A DNA stretch of 64,000 nt from contig JAVKDJ010000002.1 of the NCBI GenBank assembly GCA_040222275.1, positions 467,985 through 531,984 of the forward strand, written 5' to 3'. Position 1 is the stretch's first letter. Every line of letters starts with the position of its first letter. Below are positions 1-8,073 of the stretch, one piece after another. The position numbers and the translations under genes are program-made. The notes beneath the pieces are model-generated. The model was not told where the DNA came from and ran no database searches. It was given only the letters and a program-made list of their open reading frames with translations. Origin of the DNA: CAXBNB01 sp040222275. Lineage in GTDB: Bacteria; Bacteroidota; Bacteroidia; Cytophagales; Cyclobacteriaceae.

Positions 1-1
1 G

Positions 2-1813
2 GATGATAAAACAATTTTCTTTTTGTCGGACCAAAAAGGCATCAGCAATTTGTACCGTTACGATTTACAAAATCAAATCAACTATCAGGTATCAAACTTT
101 AGCTCCAGCATATTGGATTATGATATAGACCCAAATACCCGGGACATTACCTACCTCATGCTGTACGATGGCAACAAAAGGCTGTTTCACACCAGAAATT
201 TTCTGCTGGACAAAAACTCATTTTCACCCCAGACCCTCCGCAACCAGCTGAATCAAATCGAATTTTTGAGAAAAAGGAGGGAAGAACAGACCATAATCGA
301 AGTAATCGAAGCACCGGAAGAAGTAGAGCCTGATGCTGTAGATGAGTCGGGTCAAAAATTGGTGGACACAGACCACTATGTATTTGAAGAAGACCTGGAA
401 AGTGAAGACCTGATCAATACCGATAATTATGAATTTGAGGACGAGGAGGCAGACACCAAGTCGTTTTCTTTTCTCTCCAACTACCGCAAGGTTCAAAGGG
501 AGCCGACTGTTACCGGGCCCCTGCCGTATGAAACCGCCATTTCGGCCGATAATGTGATCACCTCATTTGTGATCGACCCGATCCGGGGGTTTGGTATTTT
601 ATTTGAAACAGAAATGAACGATGTACTCGAAAACCATAAATTTTATGGAGGGTTTTTGTCCATCACCGACCTAAGGAGCGGCGATTTTTTCGCAGAATAT
701 CAATACATCAAATACAAGATAGACTTCCACACCAGATTTGATAGGAAATCATTTCTTATAGAAAACAACCTTGGCGACCAGAGCAATGCCCTGTACAATG
801 ACGTGGCACAAAAGTACATTTTGAATACCTATACGGTGGGTGCTTCGCTCCCCTTCAGTGTGCACACCAGATTAAAGGTTAGCCCCTTTGTGGCGTTTAC
901 TTCGTTTTACAACCTGAATGCAGACTACATTTCTTCCTCTAGTTCACCGGCCGATTTTGCAGACGATTCCAGGCGCGTCTTTACTGGTGTCAAAGCCGAA
1001 TTGATCTATGACAATGCCCTGGTACATGGCTTGAACTTGTATGAAGGCACCAGGGCGAAAGTGGGTTTTCAGACCTACGGAGGCATTACCGATACCAACA
1101 AGAGCTTTAGTAACCTGACAGTGGATATCAGGCACTACCAGAAAATCTACAGGGAATTGATATTTGCCTCGAGGCTTTACTTTGGAAAATCATTCGGAAA
1201 CAACCCCAAAAAATACCTGCTTGGCGGGCTGGACAACTGGCTGTTCAACAGAACCGATGAAAGCAGCCTTGATTCAGGCATCCTGGACGCCCTAAACCCC
1301 GGACAGTCGCTGGAGGTACCCCTTAGTGGCAACAGTCCGCTCAACTTTCACAACGAAAGGGACAACAGTGACGTCCTGTTTGTGGAATATGTTAACCTAC
1401 GGGGCTTCAATTACAACAGGCTGAATGGAAACAACGTGCTCACATTCAATAGTGAGCTAAGGGTACCGATTGTGAAAATATTCCACAGAGGGTCTATTAC
1501 TTCCAATTTCCTGAGAAACTTTCAGTTGATAGGGTTCTACGACATAGGCTCTTCATGGACGGGCAGTTCCCCCTTTAGCGAAGAAAATGATGTGGGCATA
1601 AAGGTAATCAAGCCCGGGTCCGGCGGTGAAGGCTCCAAGTCCCCCTTTGAAGCCATCATCAAAACATCGAGAAGCCCCTGGCTGGCCAGCTATGGATTTG
1701 GCCTCAGGACGGTGATGCTGGGATACTACATGCGGTTTGACTTTGCAAAGCCGATAGAAGACTACCAGGTTGGCCCAATGAAATTTTATCTCACCCTGGG
1801 ATACGATTTTTAA
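2..1813 (+). CDS. TolB-like propeller / BamA-like outer-membrane barrel protein, 5'-truncated
   Basis: The reading frame is open from base 2, so the gene starts before the window; the TTG at 23 is internal. The first visible residues (DDKTIFFLSDQKGISNLYRY) are a typical TolB/WD40-like propeller repeat. An acidic linker follows at about residues 85-150, counted from base 23. It holds two similar short blocks, TDHYVFEED and TDNYEFEDE. From about residue 185 the protein is rich in aromatic beta-strands and ends in Phe, as expected of a BamA/D15-type surface-antigen barrel. It is probably an outer-membrane protein with a periplasmic propeller. Its substrate is unknown. The gene lies 41 bases before yicC on the same strand. 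Confidence 0.75.
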   Translation, partial: DDKTIFFLSDQKGISNLYRYDLQNQINYQVSNFSSSILDYDIDPNTRDITYLMLYDGNKRLFHTRNFLLDKNSFSPQTLRNQLNQIEFLRKRREEQTIIEVIEAPEEVEPDAVDESGQKLVDTDHYVFEEDLESEDLINTDNYEFEDEEADTKSFSFLSNYRKVQREPTVTGPLPYETAISADNVITSFVIDPIRGFGILFETEMNDVLENHKFYGGFLSITDLRSGDFFAEYQYIKYKIDFHTRFDRKSFLIENNLGDQSNALYNDVAQKYILNTYTVGASLPFSVHTRLKVSPFVAFTSFYNLNADYISSSSSPADFADDSRRVFTGVKAELIYDNALVHGLNLYEGTRAKVGFQTYGGITDTNKSFSNLTVDIRHYQKIYRELIFASRLYFGKSFGNNPKKYLLGGLDNWLFNRTDESSLDSGILDALNPGQSLEVPLSGNSPLNFHNERDNSDVLFVEYVNLRGFNYNRLNGNNVLTFNSELRVPIVKIFHRGSITSNFLRNFQLIGFYDIGSSWTGSSPFSEENDVGIKVIKPGSGGEGSKSPFEAIIKTSRSPWLASYGFGLRTVMLGYYMRFDFAKPIEDYQVGPMKFYLTLGYDF

Positions 1814-1854
1814 TAAACCTTGCCGTAACAAATTATTTATTGGCATTTTTGTAT

Positions 1855-2727
1855 ATGCTAAAATCAATGACTGGCTATGGTATAGGCCAAACGGAAACGG
1901 AATTTTATACAGTTCAAGCCGAACTAAAAACGCTCAATTCTAAATTTTTGGACCTTTCCCTCAGACTTCCTAAAGAGTTGTCTGCATTCGAATACCTTTT
2001 CCGGGATATACTTTCCAAAGGGCTGGTCAGGGGCAAGGCTACCATTACTTTCGAACTTACCATAAAGGATGGGGCCCACAATTCAGTTTACAATGCCGAT
2101 TCTTTTCGAAAACTTTTTGAAGAATTAAAATCCGTATCGCGGGGTTATGATGTCAAGGAATCCGACATTTTCAACAACGTACTCAAATTGCCCGAAGTGC
2201 TGCAACAATCGGACAACAATACGCAGATAATAGATGAGCGACAAGCCCTGGAATTGGTGAAAAATGTGGTAAGCCGATGCGATGAATTCAGGTTGCAGGA
2301 AGGTAAGTCACTGGAAAAAGCCTTGCAGGATAGCATCAAAGCGATTGACACCAGACTGGACCAAATAAGGGAGATTGAACCTGCCAGGACTGAGGCCATG
2401 CGCACAAAAATATTGGAAAGCATGCATGAATTGGTGGAAAGTGACAAGGTAGATGAAAACAGGTTTGAACAGGAACTTATCTATTACATCGAAAAACTGG
2501 ATATCAATGAGGAGCTGGTCAGGTTGAGCAATCACCTGATATATTTTATAGAAACGCTGGCTTTGCCTGAGTCGCAGGGAAAGAAATTGGGTTTTATCAG
2601 CCAGGAAATTGGTAGGGAAATCAACACTATCGGTTCGAAAGCCAACGATGCGGCCATTCAAAGACTAGTGGTGGAAATGAAGGATGAATTGGAAAAAATA
2701 AAAGAGCAGGTACTGAATGTACTTTGA
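1855..2727 (+). CDS. yicC: YicC family endoribonuclease
   Basis: The product is 291 residues and begins MLKSMTGYGIG, the YicC N-terminal signature. The C-terminal part (LGFISQEIGREINTIGSKAN) is the conserved DUF1732 region. E. coli YicC is reported to be an endoribonuclease acting on regulatory RNA; that role is inferred here. ATG 1855 is preferred over a TTG at 1840 because it places the MTGYG motif at the normal position. In many bacteria gmk follows yicC, but here the next gene is convergent and unrelated. Length is normal for the family. Confidence 0.9.
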   Translation: MLKSMTGYGIGQTETEFYTVQAELKTLNSKFLDLSLRLPKELSAFEYLFRDILSKGLVRGKATITFELTIKDGAHNSVYNADSFRKLFEELKSVSRGYDVKESDIFNNVLKLPEVLQQSDNNTQIIDERQALELVKNVVSRCDEFRLQEGKSLEKALQDSIKAIDTRLDQIREIEPARTEAMRTKILESMHELVESDKVDENRFEQELIYYIEKLDINEELVRLSNHLIYFIETLALPESQGKKLGFISQEIGREINTIGSKANDAAIQRLVVEMKDELEKIKEQVLNVL

Positions 2728-2751
2728 CCTTTGGCTCAGGGTTCATGTTTT

Positions 2752-3372
2752 CTACTCAAGTATCTTCTCAAATTCAGTATTTATCTTTTCGAAATCAGAC
2801 TCATCAAAGTTAGGGGAATGCTCCATAGATATGAGGGTTGATTCAATGTCTGCAATAAGTTGATGCTCTTTTTGTAAATACATGGGGCGGGCAAACCTTG
2901 TTGACCTTGTCAGGGCGAGCAGGGTAGTCCTAAGAAGGAAAATGGCCTGTTCATGGTTTCCATTTTTTAAGTTCTGCTCTGAAATTTTAAGTTCAGCATA
3001 AGCCACCGAATTAAGTGCCTCAAATATTGTCAGGTTCAGGTCCTCTTTGGAGAACTCAGGGGTGTTGATTGCGGCGATCGCACCTGTCAGGTGGCCAATC
3101 GAATTTTCCAGGTACGTATTCACCATGCTGTCCCCATAATACTCTATAGACTTCAAAATTTTTATAGCCCTTTTCAGGTCTTCTATACATTCGTATGGTT
3201 TGTTGTCCTCAAGGTGTTGTTGAGCCTTTGATAAAAACCTAATAGGTGAAGTGGCAGTCCACTCCCCTATGTGCTTCCTGGCCTTTACCTGGCCGAGATA
3301 GGCAATAAGGGATATTGACAGGATGACCCCAACAACACCCCAAACAGCTATATAGTCCAGCGTTCGGTTCAT
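2752..3372 (-). CDS. membrane-anchored helical protein, paralog of its upstream neighbour
   Basis: I do not recognise the family. The 206-residue product has one N-terminal membrane segment (about residues 8-27) followed by a predicted all-helical domain with TPR-like spacing. It aligns by eye with the next gene: LKRAIKILKSIE matches LNKAIESMKSIE, and ALNSVAYAELK matches SLHTLALGEIR, each at the same relative position. Its ATG overlaps the stop of the upstream paralog by four bases (ATGA), so the two are co-transcribed and probably translationally coupled. The pair probably forms a hetero-oligomeric membrane complex, but this is inference only. Confidence 0.7.
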   Translation of the reverse strand: MNRTLDYIAVWGVVGVILSISLIAYLGQVKARKHIGEWTATSPIRFLSKAQQHLEDNKPYECIEDLKRAIKILKSIEYYGDSMVNTYLENSIGHLTGAIAAINTPEFSKEDLNLTIFEALNSVAYAELKISEQNLKNGNHEQAIFLLRTTLLALTRSTRFARPMYLQKEHQLIADIESTLISMEHSPNFDESDFEKINTEFEKILE

Positions 3373-4019
3373 GGTTCAGAACTGGTGGTTGGGGCTCTTG
3401 TATGTAAACCTATGGACAAATCCATAGACCTGCTGGAAAGTAAGTCAAGTTTGTCTATATAGTTTTCATTTGCTTTTAAAGCAACGGACAGGCCCTCAAT
3501 CTGATTAATCAGGCCGTCATCCCGATGCTGTTTGAAGACCCCTGTGTAGGCACGACTAGTAATCAGATGAGCCCTGGCATTATCCAATGATACCAGCCCC
3601 TTAGCAAGATTATTTCTTAGTATTTCTGACTTGGCACGTCGGATTTCACCTAGCGCCAGTGTGTGCAGCGACCTGGATAAAACCACATCTAAAAAATCAC
3701 CGGAAACAAGGTCCTTATCTATAGAATGCTGAAGTAATTCCAATTCATCAATGGACCGGTCGATTTGTGATCGGGAGAAACTGTCCATACCAGTTTCTAT
3801 CGATTTCATAGACTCAATTGCTTTATTAAGCTGCTCTTTGCTCCGATCGAATTGATCGTTTTTGAAGGCTAACGCTACATTTTGGTAATAATCATCAAGT
3901 GTTCCTGTATTACCCTTTTTTACCTTGTAATAACTGAAAACGGAATAAACCAAAACGCAGAGAAGTGACAATCCTATTACAATACCTAGACGATAATAGA
4001 ATGAGTTGTTTTTATTCAT
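3369..4019 (-). CDS. membrane-anchored helical protein, first of a tandem paralogous pair
   Basis: The family is not recognised. The product is 216 residues with an N-terminal membrane helix (about residues 11-30) and a helical soluble part containing repeated A/L/S heptad-like stretches. It is the promoter-proximal member of a two-gene unit with 2752-3372 and resembles it along most of its length, which points to tandem gene duplication. The region upstream (4020-4132) holds a 16-base sequence that is repeated upstream of the next minus-strand gene, so the units may share a regulator. No catalytic motif is visible. Confidence 0.7.
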   Translation of the reverse strand: MNKNNSFYYRLGIVIGLSLLCVLVYSVFSYYKVKKGNTGTLDDYYQNVALAFKNDQFDRSKEQLNKAIESMKSIETGMDSFSRSQIDRSIDELELLQHSIDKDLVSGDFLDVVLSRSLHTLALGEIRRAKSEILRNNLAKGLVSLDNARAHLITSRAYTGVFKQHRDDGLINQIEGLSVALKANENYIDKLDLLSSRSMDLSIGLHTRAPTTSSEP

Positions 4020-4053
4020 GACCTCTAAATTTTAGTTAAAGCTAGAAACCAAT

Positions 4054-4069
4054 TCTGAATAAAATCTGT
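4054..4069 (-). repeat. 16-base direct repeat, copy 1 (upstream of paralog pair)
   Basis: The plus-strand sequence TCTGAATAAAATCTGT occurs here and again, identically and in the same orientation, at 4606-4621. Both copies lie 35-55 bases upstream of a minus-strand start codon. Read on the minus strand it is ACAGATTTTATTCAGA. A TTTG occurs about 20 bases upstream of the element on the minus strand, so it may be part of a promoter. Confidence 0.6.
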
Positions 4070-4132
4070 GGCCGAATACTGACAACCAAAGAATAATGCT
4101 GACTGCTGAAAAGGCAAGCAACCCGGATGTCG

Positions 4133-4567
4133 TTAAATAACACTTTTGCTTATGATATTGCCCTGAGTGTCACATTCCGTTTCTATCAGGGTTTTTTCCT
4201 TTCGAAAGGTGATTTTGTACTTCGGGTTGTTGTGGTACTCGTCCACCAATACATCTACGATAGCATAGCCTTGAGCACCTTGGATAATTTTCATGGCGAT
4301 ATTCCTGGGCAACCTGGCAATGTCTGTTACTTTAAATTGCTTGTGCACTTCTCCATTGGGTTTGAAGAATGTTTGGGCAGATTGGTCGTTGGCTACAAAC
4401 CTGGCATCATATATCCCTTTATATACGCACCAGCTGATGTTGTATGCTGCCGGGTATAGCCTGAAGAATTTATGATGGATCGCTTTTGGAACACTTTCGC
4501 CTGAAATAAGTGTTTTACGCATAGGAAGCCTAAGCGCAGACAACAATATGAACCACAATTTTATCAT
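4133..4567 (-). CDS. PepSY-like secreted protein
   Basis: This 144-residue protein has a hydrophobic N terminus that can act as a signal peptide and a body resembling the PepSY-like (beta-lactamase-inhibitor-like) domain of Bacteroidota. That family shows a pattern of F..YP.A....W, then Y.A.F, F...G and LP..I blocks, ending D..G.I. Such proteins are small periplasmic or surface proteins of unknown role. It lies 113 bases upstream of the paralogous pair on the same strand, and both carry the same 16-base upstream element. Annotation is by domain pattern only. Confidence 0.65.
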   Translation of the reverse strand: MIKLWFILLSALRLPMRKTLISGESVPKAIHHKFFRLYPAAYNISWCVYKGIYDARFVANDQSAQTFFKPNGEVHKQFKVTDIARLPRNIAMKIIQGAQGYAIVDVLVDEYHNNPKYKITFRKEKTLIETECDTQGNIISKSVI

Positions 4568-4605
4568 ACCACAGGCTGATTAACAGGTACAATTAACCTG
4601 CTGAA

Positions 4606-4621
4606 TCTGAATAAAATCTGT
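4606..4621 (-). repeat. 16-base direct repeat, copy 2 (upstream of PepSY-like gene)
   Basis: This is the second identical copy of TCTGAATAAAATCTGT. It is flanked by two small inverted repeats. CAGGT-7-ACCTG lies on the ATG side (about 4585-4601) and GTAGC-5-GCTAC on the distal side (4620-4634). The arrangement looks like a compact regulatory region for the minus-strand gene starting at 4567. Confidence 0.6.
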
Positions 4622-4667
4622 AGCATTAGGCTACATTAATAAATTTTCATGGGTGAATTTGCGATGC

Positions 4668-6368
4668 TTAAAAGCTGTAATCCCTGGCCGCAATATTTAA
4701 CCTGATCGAAAGTGAAGAAAACTGGCTTGTAAAATTGTTGATAGGGTTTTCACTGTCCATTTTCCTGTATATATGTTTCAGGTCAACGAACAAATTGTGC
4801 TTCAGGCGATAGCTTGCAGTGAAATCAACAAATGTCAGGTTATTGGCAATACCATCGGTGGTATTGTAGCCATAGTCAGTTTCCGGGCGGGGGTTGTCTA
4901 TTCTGGTGTTGTATGATTTGAGTACGTCCCCTCCGAAGTTCTGGCCTTCCGGGTCAGAACCGGAACTGGCCTTCACTACCTTCCAGGTAAGGAACAACCG
5001 GTCCATGGGCTGATATCTGGCAATGAATACCCATTCCTTGAAGTTGGCACCCAGGGGATGTGCCAGGGGTTGCCTGTAGTGGGCGTAGTTGGTAAAAATA
5101 GACTCATGCGAGTAGGTAAATGGCCGTGAATAATTGTATTCTGTCTGTAGGTCCAGGTTGGAAATGCGAAAAGCGTTAAAATATTTGCCTCCAAGTTGGT
5201 AGGCGTATTTATTCCCCCACCAGCCCCTTCCAGCCCTCAACTCACTAACTATGAGTTCGTCTAGTATAAACTGACCATAGAAAGACACCCCTTTTCTGGC
5301 GTTCCATTTAAAATCCAGTCCCAATAGGGCGTTATCCGGGCTGCCGGTTTGTTGTTCAATAGAACTATAGAAAATCACAGGGTTTAGGTAGTTGAATTCG
5401 ATGGCCGTACCGGTACTGTCGCCACGGTGAAATACCACCGACTCGAATATACCCAGGTTCAGTTTGTTGGATACATTCAGGCTCAGGTGATGGAGTGTCA
5501 TAAACTTCTTTGGAAATTCTTTGATGCCCAACGATCCGGTACGCGTAAAGGGGGCATCAGCCGTTAACTCCGCAAAAAGATTGGTGTACTGCAACCGCCA
5601 GATGTTGGTTTGGATTTTTATAAATGGATAGGGGGACGAATAGTCTGACAATAAAATGGAACGATAACCATTGCCTATAAAATTGCGGTCGTGTCCAAAC
5701 TGGATACCTATGTGCCTGGTGGCATGGAACTGGATATAGCCCCGGGCTGTGAAAAAATCATGACCATTGTCACCAAACAGCTTCCAAAAACCTTCGTTGG
5801 GAACACCACCTATCCTGGCAGAATAGTCCTGCACGTATTTGGCAAACACGGCCTGGTTTTCTGAAAGAAATGTGTAGAAAGAAATTTTATTGTCAATTTT
5901 TCCCCTGAGCTCGATACCACGGGAGTTGATATATGGGCTCGAGGCACTTTGGCTGTCCCTTCCTCCACTGAAATATATTACCGGCTTCACATGAAGGTCA
6001 AAGTCCCGGCTATCTACATGGACAATATCTGACTTTTTTTTATAAAAATGTTTTAGAAACGGTTTTTTGCTGTTTTCATTTCCATTTTTAAAGTACTCCC
6101 AGTTGTCATTTTGCAAATAGGTCAAATTGGCCTGGTCCTTTTCAGACATCTCAATGGCCATGGAATCCAGAAAGCCGGCTATCGATTTTCTACTATAGGG
6201 CTTAAACGAAGAATGCATACGATCCTTAGAGAGATCGCCATCCAACACCTGAAAGCGGTCTATTAAATAATAATAGTCGCTATTTAATGGGGCATACGTA
6301 CTTTGTGGGAATGCCAGGTGGCCAATAATGCAGAAGATGGAGGATATCCACAGGAGTTTGATGCTCAT
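4668..6368 (-). CDS. Wzi/RemB-like capsule assembly outer-membrane protein
   Basis: The 566-residue product has a signal peptide (about residues 1-22) and a long series of amphipathic beta-strands. The block GNGYRSILLSDYSSPYPF, followed by a W-rich tract, is characteristic of the Wzi capsule-assembly barrel family, which includes RemB-like proteins of gliding Bacteroidota. Wzi in E. coli is an outer-membrane lectin that anchors capsular polysaccharide; the ligand here is unknown. It is transcribed divergently from rpmE2. Length is normal for Bacteroidota members, which are longer than E. coli Wzi. Confidence 0.8.
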   Translation of the reverse strand: MSIKLLWISSIFCIIGHLAFPQSTYAPLNSDYYYLIDRFQVLDGDLSKDRMHSSFKPYSRKSIAGFLDSMAIEMSEKDQANLTYLQNDNWEYFKNGNENSKKPFLKHFYKKKSDIVHVDSRDFDLHVKPVIYFSGGRDSQSASSPYINSRGIELRGKIDNKISFYTFLSENQAVFAKYVQDYSARIGGVPNEGFWKLFGDNGHDFFTARGYIQFHATRHIGIQFGHDRNFIGNGYRSILLSDYSSPYPFIKIQTNIWRLQYTNLFAELTADAPFTRTGSLGIKEFPKKFMTLHHLSLNVSNKLNLGIFESVVFHRGDSTGTAIEFNYLNPVIFYSSIEQQTGSPDNALLGLDFKWNARKGVSFYGQFILDELIVSELRAGRGWWGNKYAYQLGGKYFNAFRISNLDLQTEYNYSRPFTYSHESIFTNYAHYRQPLAHPLGANFKEWVFIARYQPMDRLFLTWKVVKASSGSDPEGQNFGGDVLKSYNTRIDNPRPETDYGYNTTDGIANNLTFVDFTASYRLKHNLFVDLKHIYRKMDSENPINNFTSQFSSLSIRLNIAARDYSF

Positions 6369-6480
6369 TCTTGGTGCTATAATTGTAAAGGCAAATATTT
6401 TGAAATATTTTGGTTTGAACTAACAACCACAACATTCTAAATAAATTTAGTGTTCTTGCACCTTTATTCTGCACAATAGT

Positions 6481-6511
6481 TTGTGTTTTAATCAATTGTT
6501 TCTACTTTTGC
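6481..6511 (+). promoter_or_regulatory. Bacteroidota-type promoter of rpmE2
   Basis: TTTG at 6481-6484 is followed after exactly 19 bases by TACTTTTG at 6504-6511. This matches the Bacteroidota sigma-70 consensus TTTG-N19-21-TAnnTTTG. The inferred start site is near 6518, giving a leader of about 36 bases before the ATG at 6554. Confidence 0.65.
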
Positions 6512-6553
6512 ACTCCTTTTTAGGAAAATTGAACAGAAAAAACATCAGATACG

Positions 6554-6799
6554 ATGAAAAAAGACATACATCCCGAGTACAAAGAAGTTGTTTTTCACGA
6601 CACATCAAGTGATTTCAAATTTATCACCAAGTCAACCATGACTTCCAGCGAATCCATCAAGTGGGAAGATGGCAATGAGTACCCATTGATCAAGGTGGAA
6701 GTGAGTTCGGCATCACACCCTTTTTACACTGGTAAGAAGCTGTTTGTAGATACTGCCGGTAGGGTTGAAAAATTCAACAAAAGATACAAAAACAAATAA
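6554..6799 (+). CDS. rpmE2: 50S ribosomal protein L31 type B
   Basis: The 81-residue product starts MKKDIHPEYKEVVFHD and contains SSASHPFYTGKK and GRVEKFNKRY, the conserved blocks of type B L31. It lacks the cysteines that bind zinc in type A L31, so it is the zinc-independent form. It is a single-gene transcript with a good promoter upstream and a strong terminator at 6824-6857. Confidence 0.97.
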   Translation: MKKDIHPEYKEVVFHDTSSDFKFITKSTMTSSESIKWEDGNEYPLIKVEVSSASHPFYTGKKLFVDTAGRVEKFNKRYKNK

Positions 6800-6823
6800 T
6801 CCATTTCTATTCGGATATAAAGG

Positions 6824-6857
6824 TCTTCAGGAATTCGATTTCTTGAAGACTTTTTTA
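6824..6857 (+). terminator. Rho-independent terminator of rpmE2
   Basis: An 11-base-pair stem with one G-T pair (GTCTTCAGGAA with TTCTTGAAGAC), loop TTCGAT, is followed by six T. The T run merges directly into the TATTTTTG box of the next gene. Confidence 0.85.
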
Positions 6858-6864
6858 TTTTTGC
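6857..6864 (+). promoter_or_regulatory. -7 box TATTTTTG before the glmU-like gene
   Basis: TATTTTTG matches TAnnTTTG and ends three bases before the ATG at 6868, so a transcript from it would be leaderless or nearly so. No TTTG is found at the -33 position, which falls inside the terminator stem. Its use as a promoter is therefore uncertain. Confidence 0.4.
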
Positions 6865-6867
6865 CCG

Positions 6868-8073
6868 ATGAATATTTTCCTGCTCGATATGGCTGAAACG
6901 AGGTTGCAGCTATTGCCGCTGACATTTACTCGTTCCATTGGTGAATTAAGGGTAGGAATCCTCAAAATAAGCGAAAAGTGGTCGGCCAGACTACAATCTG
7001 AGGTATCATACATCACCGAACCTTATTTGGGCAAAGACCAACCTGTAGTACCTTCAGGCCCATTCCTAATTATTAACGCTTCCCTTTGTCCTGATCGTCA
7101 GGTTGTAAAAACAATCACCAACTTAAATGAGGGGGAAAAGCTGGAAAAAGATGGCAAGTTTCTGGCTGCAAGAACTGAACATGTACCCACGTACAGCCAG
7201 CCTTTGGATGCCAGCCTGAAGCCTGTGGAGTATGTGCCTTCTGTGGAATTGGTAGAAAGGCCATGGGACATCTTCATCAAAAACGGTGACCAGATAAGGT
7301 TGGATTTCGAATTGCTAACGCAAGGGAAAAGCTCCAGGCGCATAGAGGATCCTCACACCCGGATATACAACGAAAAGGATATTTTCCTGGAAGAAGGTGC
7401 CGAGGTAAAAGCCTGCATATTAAATGCCGATAACGGCCCAATTTATATTGGAAAAAATGCCAGAATCCATGAGGGCGCAATCATAAAAGGCCCTTTTGCC
7501 TTGTGCGAATATGGTCAGGTGAATATGGGTGCAAAGATCAGGGGAGACTCTACCTTTGGGCCCCATACGAAAGTTGGTGGCGAGGTAGGCAATTCTGTCA
7601 TCTTTGGGTATAGCAACAAGGGGCATGAAGGGTATTTGGGCAATTCCGTGATCGGTGAATGGTGCAACCTTGGTGCAGACACCAATACATCCAACCTAAA
7701 AAACAACTACACCCCAATAAAAATGTGGGATTTTGGCAAAGAGGCGTTTCACGATACAGGGCTTCAATTTTGCGGCTTGATCATGGGAGACCATTCCAAA
7801 TGCGGTATCAATACTATGTTCAACACGGGAACAGTAGTTGGAGTGAGTGCCAATATCTTTGGAGCTGGCTATCCCAGAAATGTGATCCCTTCGTTTAGCT
7901 GGGGAGGGGCCACTGGTTTTAGCACTTACGAACTGGCCAGGGCAAAACAAACTGCTGCTATAGTGATGAAAAGGAAAACAAGGGAATGGACTGCTACAGA
8001 GGAAAAAATATTTGATGAGGTTTTTGAGCGTTCTATCAGCCACAGGGTTTGGGAAAAGGCCGTTGAAGTATGA
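6868..8073 (+). CDS. GlmU-like sugar nucleotidyltransferase / acetyltransferase
   Basis: The 401-residue product matches the Bacteroidota alternative GlmU family. A short, degenerate nucleotidyltransferase-like N-terminal half begins NIFLLDMAETRLQLLPLTFTR. A left-handed beta-helix follows from about residue 170, with hexapeptide-like repeats. Members are thought to supply UDP-GlcNAc for peptidoglycan and LPS by joining glucosamine-1-phosphate acetylation to uridylylation. It lacks the classical LxAGxGTRM loop of E. coli GlmU, which is normal for this family. Its stop overlaps the holB start by four bases (ATGA). Confidence 0.8.
   Translation: MNIFLLDMAETRLQLLPLTFTRSIGELRVGILKISEKWSARLQSEVSYITEPYLGKDQPVVPSGPFLIINASLCPDRQVVKTITNLNEGEKLEKDGKFLAARTEHVPTYSQPLDASLKPVEYVPSVELVERPWDIFIKNGDQIRLDFELLTQGKSSRRIEDPHTRIYNEKDIFLEEGAEVKACILNADNGPIYIGKNARIHEGAIIKGPFALCEYGQVNMGAKIRGDSTFGPHTKVGGEVGNSVIFGYSNKGHEGYLGNSVIGEWCNLGADTNTSNLKNNYTPIKMWDFGKEAFHDTGLQFCGLIMGDHSKCGINTMFNTGTVVGVSANIFGAGYPRNVIPSFSWGGATGFSTYELARAKQTAAIVMKRKTREWTATEEKIFDEVFERSISHRVWEKAVEV

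Noticed and set aside
224..496. Antisense frame of 90 codons inside the propeller-barrel gene
   Set aside because: It mirrors the acidic linker of the real gene and has no start signals.
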